A stretch of DNA of 64,000 nt, taken from Chelydra serpentina (Eukaryota > Chordata > Testudines > Chelydridae). The number at the start of each line of letters is the position of its first letter. The first letter of the stretch is position 1. Shown here piece by piece: positions 1 to 10,831 of the stretch. The notes under the pieces were generated by a model, which was not told the origin of the DNA, did not search any database, and saw only the letters and a program-made list of their open reading frames with translations. Location of the stretch: NCBI GenBank assembly GCA_037349315.1, contig JBAIAC010000035.1, positions 7,330,501 through 7,394,500 of the forward strand, in the 5' to 3' direction. Position numbers and translations under genes: made by a program.

Positions 1-235
1 AGCTACGTGAATAACGTAGCTGAAGTCGGCGTATCGTAATCGACTTACCTGACCATGAGGACGGCGGCGAGTCGATCGCTGCCACTCCCCCGTCGACTCC
101 GCTTCCGCCGCTCGATGACGTGGATTTCCGGAGCCGACGGGGAGCGCAATCGGGGATCGATTAATCGCGTCTTAACGAGATGCGAAAAATCGATCCCCGA
201 TAGATCGATTGCTATCCGCTGATCCGGCGGGTAGT
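1..235. repeat. CpG-rich repeat built of nested hairpins
   Basis: The sequence is CpG-rich, unlike the surrounding intron, and folds into several separate inverted repeats. A perfect 8-bp pair lies at 1-8 and 14-21. Arms at about 83-101 and 129-146 share a CTCCCC-GTCG-CTCCG core. A 22-bp pair at 151-172 and 178-199 has a 5-nt loop and a perfect outer 12 bp (CGGGGATCGATT). A short pair lies at 212-219 and 227-234. It looks like a non-autonomous interspersed repeat of the kind common in turtle genomes. The left boundary is probably outside the window, and I cannot name the family. Confidence 0.6.
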
Positions 236-440
236 GAAGACAAGCCCCTAGTGTGGACGCAGCTTATCCCAGCAAAACCAGCGCAGCTCTACCCCCAAGT
301 GAAATAAGCGATACCATCAGAATCTACACTAGGGGCTTTTGCCGGCACAGCTGTGTGGGTCAGGGGTCCCACACAGTGCCTCACCCCCGTGAGTTGACAC
401 AGCTATGCCAGCGGAAAGCTGTAGTATAGACTTGGCCTCC
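236..440. mobile_element. MITE-like DNA transposon fragment
   Basis: Inverted arms at about 243-257 and 323-337 share AGCCCCTAGTGTGGA with one difference. The interior (CACAGCTGTGTGGGTCAGGG and its imperfect complement) and the right edge (GTATAGACTTGGCC) match the pattern of short turtle elements ending in a GGTCTACAC-like motif. It has no coding capacity. The junction with the hairpin repeat to its left is not sharp, so the two may be one composite insertion. From 441 to 808 I see only unannotated intron. Confidence 0.5.
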
Positions 441-808
441 TCCTACAGACACCAGAGATGAGAGCAGAGAACTCCACAATAGCGCTGAACGTTCCCCAGA
501 CTTTTAGCTCTGCAGCACTGCCACTTGCTGCTGCCAGCTCCGTGCCTTCTCCAAGGCTCCCCCGCTAGAGATGAAGATTCAGTTTTCTCCTAGCGTGGGA
601 GTGTTCACGTACAGCTGCATAACACTCGCTCCAAAACCGGGTCGTAGATGCTGTGTTTTATCTACATGTGGAATGCCCTCAAACTTGATGCAAAGTAGAA
701 ATATTGCTCCGACATCCTGACCCTCCCTGCCACATACTGTGTTGTATTGAATGATACTTTGCTTTCTTGTGGTTAATCAGTGTTTGGGGTTTTGCTTTTG
801 TTTTTCAG

Positions 809-816
809 GACCTGCA
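809..816 (+). CDS. COL23A1: COL23A1 candidate 8-nt microexon (Gly-Pro-Ala)
   Basis: Eight bases, GACCTGCA, sit between a pyrimidine-rich acceptor (TTTTGTTTTTCAG) and a consensus donor (GTAAGT). If the upstream exon ends with the first G of a glycine codon, the joined codons read G-P-A and hand over in phase 0 to the next exon, GQSGRDGYP. The human chain reads GDPGPPGQSGRDGYP at this point, so length and frame fit exactly. Known family fact, from memory: the related COL13A1 gene has an 8-bp exon. The upstream exon lies outside the window, so the phase cannot be confirmed here. Confidence 0.65.
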
Positions 817-2594
817 GTAAGTACCGTGGATTTTACTCTTGGGTCAACAAAGTTAAGGCAATTTTTTTTCCCTTTCTGTATCATTTCACAAGAACAGCCT
901 TTTTTGGTAGAGGTGTGTATGGAAGGAAAATTGGTACCAGATGCTGCTTTTTTTCCCCTCCCTCCTTCCCCCCATTGATTGTAGACAACTAGTTTAAAAA
1001 AAAAAAAAAAAAGCTTTAAAAATGCTTAACTTGCTGCCCTAAAGAGCCTGTGGCAATTTAAAACCCAGCAAATATTCTGTAAAAAACCAACATAGTTGTT
1101 TTTTGTTTTTTTTTAAAGAGTTCTTTGGTCAGTCTCCATGCTCAAAAAATGTGCAAACTGTATTGATATTTTAATGTTTTGGTGTTTTAAATTTGAAAAC
1201 TGTCCATCTCGCTTCTCCCACCTATTGTGTCTCAGTTGGTTGATACTGCATGTCATGAGTGATGTTGATAGCCCCATACCACTGTGATTCAGCCAAAAAA
1301 ATGCATAGCTTTCTTCTCTCTTCAGGGCTGCTTGGTGAGTAATAAACATCCCTCGCTGCATGGCCAGAACATTTATGGTGAATGCATTGTTTGAAGGGCT
1401 GGTAGTTGAATATGTGCTAATCCCTCCTCCTAAGAAAACATTCAGACACATCCGTCTTTATCCCCTCCAATGAAATCCCCAAATCTGCTACTCTCCCAGT
1501 GCTCTTGGGGTGAGAAGTTAGCTTTACTGGCACCAGTTAAATGCTGTCATGGGTGGGGTTTTCAAATGAACCTAAGGGAATTAGGCACCCACCGCCTTCC
1601 ATTGACTTTCTGAAAGCATCTAAAACCTTCAACAGCTTTTGAAAGTTCTACTCTTTATATTTCAAACCTGCTGCGCTTTTCTTGATAAGTAATGTCAGTG
1701 TCCGTTTCTTCCAATACCATTCCCTTCATGCCAAGGCCCAATGAGACTGGGAGGGAGTTATTCCAGTAATCTCTGCAATTCACTGATAAACCATCTTTTG
1801 ATCTAGTTAATCTCCAATTCTATATATTTCATTTAAAACCTTGAACCGATGATGAAACACAAGTAAAATGTTAGGGCTGTAAAACTCAGCAGTGTTGGTT
1901 TGTGTGGGTTTGAACAACATTTTGTGTTTATACTTTCAGTTAATGTGCATTTATGTCCCTTGAGGTTTCATTTTTCTTTCAGGTTCATTTTTGAATCTGA
2001 AAACTTGGAGAAATGTGGGCAACACTGCTATGTTGGTTTGGTTTTCAGTGGGAACAATAGAAGAATGTGCAGTTAATGATGATTTTGACTGATAGCCCCC
2101 CTGAGGGGAGGGAAATGGGGCTTGTCTGAAATTCTACCCAGGCACATATTCTGTTATAAAAGTTGTGCGTGGTATTAGCAATCAGTCGGTGGGGGTATCT
2201 GTCTGCAGAAGCCCGGGCAAATGAATTTGTCCCAGCTTGCTGGTATTTAGGAGTTTAGTCTGTCAGTGAAATCATTTTCCTGTAAATATTTTCTAATTCA
2301 GAAGTTCAACACGGTCTGTTTATCCACATAGTACAATGAGTATATGGGGCTCCGTAATATTAGCGAGGGAACATTTATTGAGGGGAAAAACAATTTAGAA
2401 GCAAGTGATTCCAGATTACTTGGCACTGAGGTGAGCTGGGTATTGGCTCCTGAGCTTCCCTGGTATGCACAAAATCCAGAGCATGGTTTTGCTTCTTCAG
2501 CAGAATCGCTATACACACTGACCTACTAGAGCCAAGCCATAAGGCTCCGTCTTTGAGACATTTTACTCTGGATTTACACCAGCAGAATTTAACA

Positions 2595-2609
2595 CCCCCC
2601 CCCCCCCCC
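2595..2609. repeat. poly(C) tract
   Basis: Fifteen consecutive C residues lie just upstream of the GC-rich repeat at 2666. Homopolymers of this kind are prone to length error in assemblies. Confidence 0.95.
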
Positions 2610-2665
2610 GGAGCTTTGCATGGTATATTTTGGGCAGTTTCCCCAGAATGACTAAGGTACCCTAT

Positions 2666-3085
2666 GGATAGGGTGACCATATTTCCCAAAGGGGAAACGG
2701 GGCGCTGCTTGGGGCTAGGCCGAGTCCTCTCCCCCCTCCCCTCATCTCCACGCAGGGCTGGCTTCGCTCCTGATGTGAGCCCTGCCCGCCCCCCTCTTCT
2801 TCCCCCAAGGCTGGGTCTGGCGTCGCTGCTCACCCAAGCCCGGCGCTCCCCCCCCCCCCCCCCCCCGCGCAGTGCTGGCATTGCTGCTCGCCTCCCCGCA
2901 CATTCCTCTGCACCCCACTTTTTTGAAAGAAGTGGGCATTCATTCCGTGTGCTCTTGTCAACTGATCAAGTTGGCAAGAGCAAATGGGACAAATGCCCGC
3001 TTTTGCCAAAAAAGTTGGGACGGCCAGGACAGGGCTTGGAAAAGGGACCGTCCTGGCCAAAACGGGACATATGGGCACACTCCCT
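2666..3085. repeat. GC-rich interspersed repeat with poly(C) core
   Basis: It begins around GGTGACCATATTTCCC and ends around AAACGGGACATATGG, with CCTCCCC- and CGCTCCC-rich sequence and a 19-nt poly(C) run at 2848-2866. The right part has short inverted words (GGGACGGCCAGGACAGGG, then GGGACCGTCCTGGCC). Composition differs sharply from the AT-rich flanks. This resembles a turtle-specific repeat, but I cannot assign a class. The open frames over it on both strands are low-complexity and not genes. Confidence 0.5.
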
Positions 3086-6063
3086 ATGGATTAAATGTGT
3101 GTTCTGTAATGTATGAAATTATTTGAATTTGATTGGAATTCAGAAAAATATTTTTTATTATTATTATTTGTAGGTAAACGTTAAAAAGACGATCTGCTTC
3201 CAACTCCCCTATATATTTTAAAAGACACATTTCTTTGCATTTGTTGCTTACCATACCTTAAATTACTAAAAGTGAATATTTTAACAATTTGGGCTCCACT
3301 CCTGCAGTTGATAGCACAAGATGTCTGCAGTCTGCCTGCATCCTGTCAATTGCAGGATTGAGGTCTGAAGTGTCACTGTCTGTTCACATCTATTAATCTG
3401 ATTTAGCTTGAGCAACATATTTAGAAACTCTTTTCTTTTGGTCTCCAGTCACTTTGATTTTGCTGGTTACCGCGCGCTGTTGAATTGCAAACACTGCATG
3501 GGGGAGATTGTGGTGAGGCAGAGAGGCCCCACGCCAGCAGAGAAGGGGCTAACGAGATCCGTTTGGCCCAGCTAGCCCTGCCTGCCAGACCTGAAGGGGG
3601 AATAAAAGGAGAGAACCTGGCCCAGTCCAGGGCTGACTGGCCAGGAAGAAGGATCAGGCTCTGTCTCTTTGCACAAATGGTGCTTTGCTGGTGGAGAGGT
3701 TAGCTGGAGCAGCCCCTGGGGAGTAGCAGTTAGCCCCCAGGAGAGAGCAACGCTCATTTAAGAGACTGCTTAGGAACCTAATCCAAAGGAAAGGGCAGGG
3801 ACACCCCCTGGAAGATTGGGGGTGGTGCATTACTGAGTTGATTTTCCTTTTTTGCATCAAAATGTTTCAGGGCCGAGTCGCTCCACTAGCACCCGAAGGG
3901 GTTAAGACTGACGGAACAATTAGCTGCCCACTTCCGTGGGCACTGGAGACAGACTTCCTCCTCTTGGGGAGACCCACAGCCATGTCAAGCAACTGGGAAG
4001 GTCGACTAGGGGGCACTCCTGCAGCCACGCCACTCCGAACATTTTATTCACAAACAAGACTCTTTTCCCCCACACCCATTTAAAAGACATTTTTTTAACA
4101 TTTTGTAAGACTTTTCTTAATAAGCCCTAAATCTGTGGCTTAAACTACAACTCTTGACAAAGACTCTTTAAACTCTTTAAAAAAAAAAAAAAAAAGTCCC
4201 CAAACCCACAGAAACACAATGTTATTTTATGTCAGCAGCATTGCAGTTAAGTCTATTACTTTCTTATGTTTCTTGATTTTTGGGCCATAAGGAACTGATT
4301 ACATTCTATACATATAGCGTCACATTATGCTAAAATGCATTCTCAATTATGTTGGCCACTAGTAGTAGTTCTGGTGTTTTATTTTTGACTGTCATAAATT
4401 AGTTGCACGTATGAAGTATTAGAATCTGTGGTACAGTATTTAGGCCTGTTAGATGATTGATCATTCTCTCTGTAGAATAAGGAGTGTGCTAGTTAAATAC
4501 TCTATAAAGACTCAGTTACAGAGGATATTAAAATCACATGCTGAGTAGGAAATTTCTACAATCTGAAGGATAGATTTACCATACACTATAATTTAACATT
4601 TACTGTAACAGATATTAACAAACACTTTATGTATTAAGGTACAGACAACCATGGAAACTTACCCGTAAATGAGGGTTATGATTTACACAGTGTTTCCTAC
4701 TTATATATTTTATGCTTCTGTTGTCCGGTACCATAAACCTTCATAAAAATTTCACTGTATATTTTATCTGAAGTCTGATTTGTTAAATGAGTTGTTGTAA
4801 TTAATGTCTTGTTCCTGGAAGAACCTACATTTCTGTAGAGTGTGTGTTAAGTACTGCAGTGTCTCTTTAGTAGACATGGATGCTACTGTATTTAGTTAGA
4901 CGGAAGGAAACTTGAGGGGAAAATATAGAAAGTTGACACACTAAGAAATATATGCATGCACCTACCATTGTATAATAACACCATGCCAATAAAGTCGGTG
5001 TATATAGCATCACATGACGTTGCTGTACTAGATACAACCCTGAAATTTAACAGCTCCGTACTTGGAATCTGTATAACTTGTACACTTGTTTGTATATCTA
5101 GATGGGCAGCTAACTACATGTTTAACCATATATCTAGCTGCAAACACCCCTTTGAAAAACAAGGAGAATCGAAAATGAGAAATGTGCTTGGCCAGATATG
5201 TTTTCTGTCTCTTTGCTGGTGTTGCAGATCGGGATGATTAAATAAGATCTTTTCTGTGTAGAGCCCAACTTCTATTTTAGCTTCACCCTAAACAGATGCA
5301 AAACCTTGAGCGGTGTTGGGAAATCATCCCCTCCCATGGGATGTGGAGAGGGGAAATCCTCACAGAAGTGGTTCACCCAAATCCCTCCATCAAGTGAGGG
5401 CGGGGCTTGGGGTTTGTCCCCACACTGCTGTACTGCCCCAGGACACAGATTGGACTCCTAATCCTGTAGATTCCCCTGAGGTCTCCACAGATGGGGAGAC
5501 ACAAAGCCACAAACGGAGACACAGTGCCAGGGTTCCTCCTGCTTCTCCCCATTTCTTTTCTCGAGAAAGGGTCCCCAACCCAGAAGGGGCACCATACCAA
5601 AGCACATTCATATTTTGCCATCAGTTTGCTTAAAGCAGAGTAATGTTCCTCGTTACTTCTGTGGGGACCTCTGCCTGCTGGCCTGCAGCGGGGCCGGACA
5701 ATATGTCCCTGACTCCACCGGAGGATTGCATGAGAGGAAGGTGTGGGGGTGTGGGAGCAAAGCCCTTGGTAAGTAGCAAATGTAGACAAAAAGTCAAAAA
5801 TAGTTGAAAGGTGAAAAGATTTGTATTTGATTCACACGTGTGTCAGTTTCCCCTCCAGTAGGAAAAGTTCCTCTTGTAAGAGCCTGCATCTTAAACGTTG
5901 CTGAGTTCTTGCGCCTCCCACTGGCTGCCAAGGATGTAGCGGGGACTAAGTCCTCTGGGTGGGTCAGGCTCTGAGTGTTACGTATTACAATGTGTTGTCA
6001 TGCTGCTGAGAGTACAACTGTGACTGACTTTTTCTTGTTGTCTCGCTTATTCACTCCGCACAG

Positions 6064-6090
6064 GGGCAGTCAGGACGAGATGGCTACCCG
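6064..6090 (+). CDS. COL23A1: COL23A1 exon, GQSGRDGYP
   Basis: This 27-nt phase-0 exon encodes three Gly-X-Y triplets, identical to the human collagen XXIII segment as remembered. The acceptor is TCCGCACAG and the donor GTAACT at 6091. It belongs to the N-terminal part of the first collagenous domain, just after the membrane-proximal non-collagenous region. The next exon is 32.6 kb away, by far the longest intron in the window. Confidence 0.95.
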
Positions 6091-7739
6091 GTAACTCTGC
6101 CATGCCGTTTGTATTTTACTCTCTTCTAAGCTACGCCTCGCATTTCGCTCTTTTTCCATCAGCCATTGCTCTCTTTGCCTGTCTGTTTTTTTTCCCTTTC
6201 CTCTCCCTTCAGTGGATACGGTATTTAAGGGATTTAATCCTATAGCTCTAGAGCAGATTGTGTATTTTATACTAATAATTATTGGCTAACTCCTGACTCC
6301 CTTCATATTTGTAGGGAGGTCTTACTCAAGCAAACCACTGAGAGCTTGCCGGAGTATAAACTGAGTGAGGACCTTGGGATTTGTCCCCGTGTTAATGCTC
6401 AGCAGTAGAGGGGCCTAGTTTGGGTGTTGATTTACTGAAGGAAATGCACAGATAGCTGAAAATGAGCCTTGATGTATCCATATCTAAAAATATCCCAACT
6501 GTTCTCTTCTAAGGTGTGTTACAGTATGTGACACCCTAGCACCTCCAATCGTGATCTCACAGCTAAGCAATGCTGACCTCAGTCCTTGGGAGTCAGAGCC
6601 GTCCCTTGGGCACGGCGAATCGGGGCGACCGCTCCGGGGCCCGCGCTTTGGGGGGCCCTGCGGGCCAGTGCAGTTGGCTGGTGCGGTCAGTCCTGGAAGT
6701 GACGGTTCGGTCCCGGAAGTGACTGATTCGTCTCATCCGCCCCCTGCCTCCCTAGGGACAGCCCTGCTGGGAGTTACACCACTCGGGGAAGACCCGGGAG
6801 TTGTATGAAGCAGTATCGGTAATTCAGTATGTGGTGCTGTTCCCTTTTGCACTGGTTCTAAGGGATGCTGCTCAGCCAGAGGATGCTGCCTTTCTGAGGA
6901 GAGACTAAGGTCCTGGCTATTTATTTATTTTTAGTGACTTTGTGACACTCACTGCAAGAGTAGGAATATTAATCTGATTCTGGCCAAATCCCAAATTGTG
7001 GATTTACATCTGCCCCTCTACCCTGTTGTGTAGCTACAAGTGCCTGCACTTGAGTGGTGAGCGAAGTGATTGCTCCGTAGGCTGCGTGTGCAATCAGTCA
7101 GTGAAATCACAATGTAGGTCCATTAGTGTTACAGAGCACTGCAGTTTTGCAGCTGCTTCTGTGAATAATGTACAGTTCACACTGTGTTGCTTGAATCTCT
7201 GTCAGGGTTTCTTGATGTTCCTGCTGTTCCCCTTCTACGGGACAGAAAACTATTTAGGCTTCTCTTTGCCATGACAGACATCTTTTTAAAAGAAGCTGTT
7301 GGGAAAATGCACTTTCTTGTTTTCCTCCTTCTTGTGCCCTGGCTTAATTCCATTTTGGACTCGTGCAAACAGCAGAAACTTTCAGTGTGCGATGGACGGA
7401 CGGCTGAAGTAAAAACGGCTAAGGGGAAAAAGAAAAGCTTTTCATTTCCCCGGGACTTGGTTTTGAGCCGCACCGGGAAAAGATCAGAGATTTCCTCAGG
7501 GACACCGGCCTCCCAGATTGGGCAATGTAATAGTAAATTAATTTCCAAGACAAGCCTTTTATTCCATTACATCAATAGCAGGAAAGTATGTAGTTGCCTT
7601 TCCAATTGGTTTTAATAACTTAAACTCAGTATAAAAACCCATTCTGAAAGGAACAGTAGGAGACCTGCAAGATTCTTTGTAATAGTTTATAGTCAATCGG
7701 ACTGCTTATTTCCAGAGGAAATTACAACTACCGTTCATG

Positions 7740-7925
7740 TAACCTACACCCACTCAGAGTGGTACCCTGTCCCCCTCTAGTGGTGGCTGGTTGCATATAG
7801 TCATTGATGAGCCTGCTACAACCTTGGTTAATTGACATAAGTCTATTAGCTCAGGCAAGCAGAGGCACATGCTTTAAGATTCCCAGGTTCAGTGCCCCCT
7901 GGTGATGGCCAGTGCAAGGGTGTGG
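7740..7925 (+). mobile_element. tRNA-derived SINE-like repeat
   Basis: An A-box-like TAGCTCAGGC at 7847-7856 is followed about 30 nt later by a B-box-like GGTTCAGTGCC at 7886-7896. The surrounding CCCCTCTAGTGGTGGCTGG and CCCCCTGGTGATGGCC words are typical of reptile repeat families. It does not fold as a functional tRNA. Confidence 0.4.
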
Positions 7926-8582
7926 TATTTGGGGGTGTCTGTTTAAATGGTCAGTGTTTTCTAATGTAGTATCTGACAGAGTGTAGCAATTCCTGGGGGG
8001 TTTGGCCGTTTAATGGTGACCACTGTGTATCCACCACACCACAGCCCGCGTGAGGATTCTTACAAGGGTCCAAAAGTCACTTGGTGGTTTTTTTGTCAAA
8101 ATTATACATAAAATTAAGTGACTCCCTCCCTTTTAAAACCTGTTCTGCCTCTGCAGCTCCTGCTCTGACCATATCAACCCCTGCTCCCTCCCCCACACAG
8201 TACCATGCACTTTTCCTGAGGTGCTGGACTGCCTCACACACCACTGTATAGAGTAGCTTCCTAGGGCTGTGTGAACTCAGGGTTAAGGACTTGAGAGGAT
8301 GTTTGCAGGCAGGGTTACTGCCTGAACCCATCCTGATTGCCAGTGGCTCCAAGGTCGTGGTAACACTTTGCAGATGGCAGCAGCTTGGGAGTTAACCTCT
8401 TCATAGCTGTGGAAAAAGTTTCTAGAAACAATCCAGTGACAGTGTGGTGAGTCCTCTCAAGCTCCTTGCACTTTCTGCCCAGAGTAGCACTGCGGGCTAG
8501 GCCTCAGGTACCCACACATCATCCCTCTCCCCTCAAAAGAACCCAGTCATCATGACCGGGGGGAAATGCCAACCCAGAACGA

Positions 8583-8690
8583 CAGGTTTCAGAGTAGCAG
8601 CCGTGTTAGTCTGTGTCAGCAAAAAGAACAGGATTACTTGTGGCTCCTTAGAGACGAACAAGTTTATTTCAGAATGAGTGTTCATAGCAA
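8583..8690 (-). mobile_element. Penelope-like element terminal fragment
   Basis: The segment from GGTTTCAGAGTAGCAGCCG through GTTAGTCTGTGTCAGC to TTTATTTCAG matches the inserts at about 36980 and 43150 in this window. It stops before the hammerhead-like portion seen in those copies. The other strand is taken as the element's sense strand. It is a short, truncated relic. Confidence 0.5.
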
Positions 8691-9192
8691 CACAGACAAC
8701 TCTTTGCAAACTGTGAAGTGCCAGGGAACAACCAGTAGAAATCCTTCTGAAGACCAGCAAACACGACCGAACAGCAGTTTATAGAAATGCTTAAGTGGCT
8801 TATCAGAGGTTAAGAATTTAATTTATTAAAGATTAAGCGTGAAGGTTTTGCTCTAATTGGACCGTTCAATGGCAATTTTAGAATGATTTTCTTCTTCAGC
8901 CGGATGCTGACTAACCATTTATAAATTAGTGCTGCCCTTGGGAAATATTGTTTTGTTGGGTTTGGGTTTTTTTTATCCCAATGATATTTTTGGCACCGCC
9001 GAGTGCTGTTTTAGTCACAGGCTCCTGAAAACCGGAAATGGTGGAAGGAAATAAATAATTCAGTTACACAGGGCTGGGATGCAACCTTACAATATGCCCT
9101 GAGGGAGCACACTAGTCACAATCCCCTTCCTGGTGCCCCCATCACCACAGCTCGGCTGGTCAGAGCATTAGAGGGAAACAGAGTCAAAGCTC

Positions 9193-9590
9193 CACCTCAT
9201 AGACTCATAGACTTTAAGGTCAGAAGGGACCATTATGATCATCTAGTCTGACCTCCTGCATAATGCAGGCCACAGAATCTCACCCACCCACTCCTGGAAT
9301 AATCCTCTCACCTATGTTTCAGCTATTGAAGTCCTCAAATCATGGTTTAAAGACTTCAAGATGCAGAGAATCCTCCAGCAAGCGACCCGGGCCCCATGCT
9401 GCAGAAGAAGGCGAAAAACCTCCAGGGCCTCTGCCAATCTACCCTGGAGGAAAATTCCTTCCCGACCCCAAATATGGCGCTCAGCTGAACCCTGAGCATG
9501 TGGGCAAGACTCACCAGCCAGACACCTAGTCATCACCCCTGACCTTTCTGTCTGCAGGAGGGCAGGGGCCTGTAGCTGCCCCATGTGACT
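9193..9590 (-). mobile_element. CR1 LINE 3' fragment
   Basis: Starts with ATAGACTTTAAGGTCAGAAG and the CATCTAGTCTGACCTCCTGC motif, the reverse complement of a CR1 3' end (the sense tail reads GACCTCCTG-like, then ATTCTATGATTCT-like). It continues with CR1-type 3' sequence in antisense. The copy is 5'-truncated, as is usual for CR1, and non-coding. Confidence 0.75.
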
Positions 9591-10742
9591 GCTGTTTCCC
9601 TCCTACGCCATTGGGCCCTGCACTACAGGTAGCTCATGCAGTTTCGCTTTAAGATCCTGGTCAAAATAATTGCCAAACTGAGTGAGCCAAACCTGCCAGT
9701 GAAGCTTGCAAAACTCATCCGAATCCCAGACCACGGCTTTCACAGAGCTGTAAGCACAATAAGTAGCTTTATCTAAGAAGGAGGCAAAAGTCTCTCTCTT
9801 TTTCTGAAGAGTACAGTGCCCTTTGGAGAGGAAAGGGGTTAGATTAAATCAAAGCAGGCATTCGTGTCTCTCATTCAGTAGCAGCACATGCTGGCCTCCA
9901 TCACATCCAGTTGCTTAGTCCAACTGGCCTAATGATTTAGTCACTCCTGAACAGGTAGATGTTTGGGAGGTGGTCTGTGCTACACATGCCGCTGTGGTTA
10001 ACTCTGTTATTCATTTGTGGCTTATAAAAAAGAGATTAGCTAGCTAGCGGGCTTGCTTTCTGTCCTCTAGCTGTCTCACACTGCATATGGAAACCTGAAT
10101 TCATGTGCAGTCTCTTTAGTGATCATCGCTGTGTCGGGATGCCCTTTTGTGGATTTATGATGTACAGATGGGGACCACTTGGCGGTGAGGTCAGTTCAGC
10201 TGCTTGCCTTCAAGTTAAGTGCAGCTCTGTACACTGCAGGACATTGGGGTGGGGTGGGGAGGTATTTACACTGCCTGAGGTTTTGACAGTAAAATAAGAA
10301 ACAAAAATTGCCCTGATATTTTCAATAACAGGCATTGTTGTGGTAGAAAGAAATTTTGGCTTTGTGTCTGTCGCGTGAGTTTAAAGGAGGATAAAAAGTC
10401 CTCCATCTGTTGTGATGCATGGATGGGATGTCTGCTGTCTATTCTACACATGGCTTACATTTTAGGGTCATATTCTACCCTCAGTTACAACTGTACGAGT
10501 CAATAGGATTGCATGGCTGTAATGTAGGGCAGAACTTGATGTAGTCCTCTGAGCAGATAGAGGGATGCTCTTTCTACCTTCTAAATTTCCAAGAACAGTG
10601 TATTTTTAAAAAAAAGTTGAAGGCAATTCCTTTTCATCTATATAGCCCTCATCCAATGAAATAACTACATGTAACTTTTGGCATATTAGGAAATAACAAG
10701 TCTAAGTCAAATGGTTCTTCATCCAGTTTCATAAATGCACAT

Positions 10743-10831
10743 GCGACAAAGGGTCCTGTAGCACCTTATAGACTAACAGAGGTATTGGAGCATAAGCTTT
10801 CGTGGGTGAATACCCACTTCATCGGACATGA
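10743..10831 (-). mobile_element. Penelope-like terminal fragment with hammerhead-like fold
   Basis: Read on the minus strand, it contains a CCGATGA core (10819-10825), a perfect 6-bp stem (GTGGGT with ACCCAC, 10802-10807 and 10812-10817) with a 4-nt loop, then GAAA (10798-10801) and GCTTATGC. This is the order of a hammerhead ribozyme core, but the second core base is C instead of U. Downstream (TTAGTCTATAAGGTGC) it matches the other Penelope-like copies in the window. Confidence 0.5.

Larger units (their letters stand above)
817..6063 (+). other. COL23A1: COL23A1 intron, 5.2 kb
   Basis: Donor GTAAGT at 817 and acceptor CAG at 6061-6063. It contains poly(A) at 996-1012 and 4179-4195, poly(C) at 2595-2609 and 2848-2866, and a GC-rich interspersed repeat at about 2666-3085. 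About 3520-3830 is GC-rich and repeat-like, possibly a piece of an LTR, but not securely assigned. Elsewhere I see AT-rich unique intron with no supported gene. The open frames around 2375-3116 come from the C-rich repeat, and the frame at 5313-5633 has no recognisable domain. Confidence 0.8.

Noticed and set aside
2375..3116. Overlapping open frames on both strands
   Set aside because: Caused by poly(C) and C-rich repeat sequence; no conserved domain.
3866..3910. Acceptor-like TTTCAG followed by GRVAPLAPEGVK
   Set aside because: No Gly-X-Y pattern, no donor in a suitable place, and nothing in the collagen XXIII chain that it could match.
7184..7615. 143-codon open frame with a hydrophobic stretch (MHFLVFLLLVPWLNSIL)
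   Set aside because: Lies inside a large intron, has no recognisable family, promoter or splice context, and an antisense frame of similar length overlaps it.
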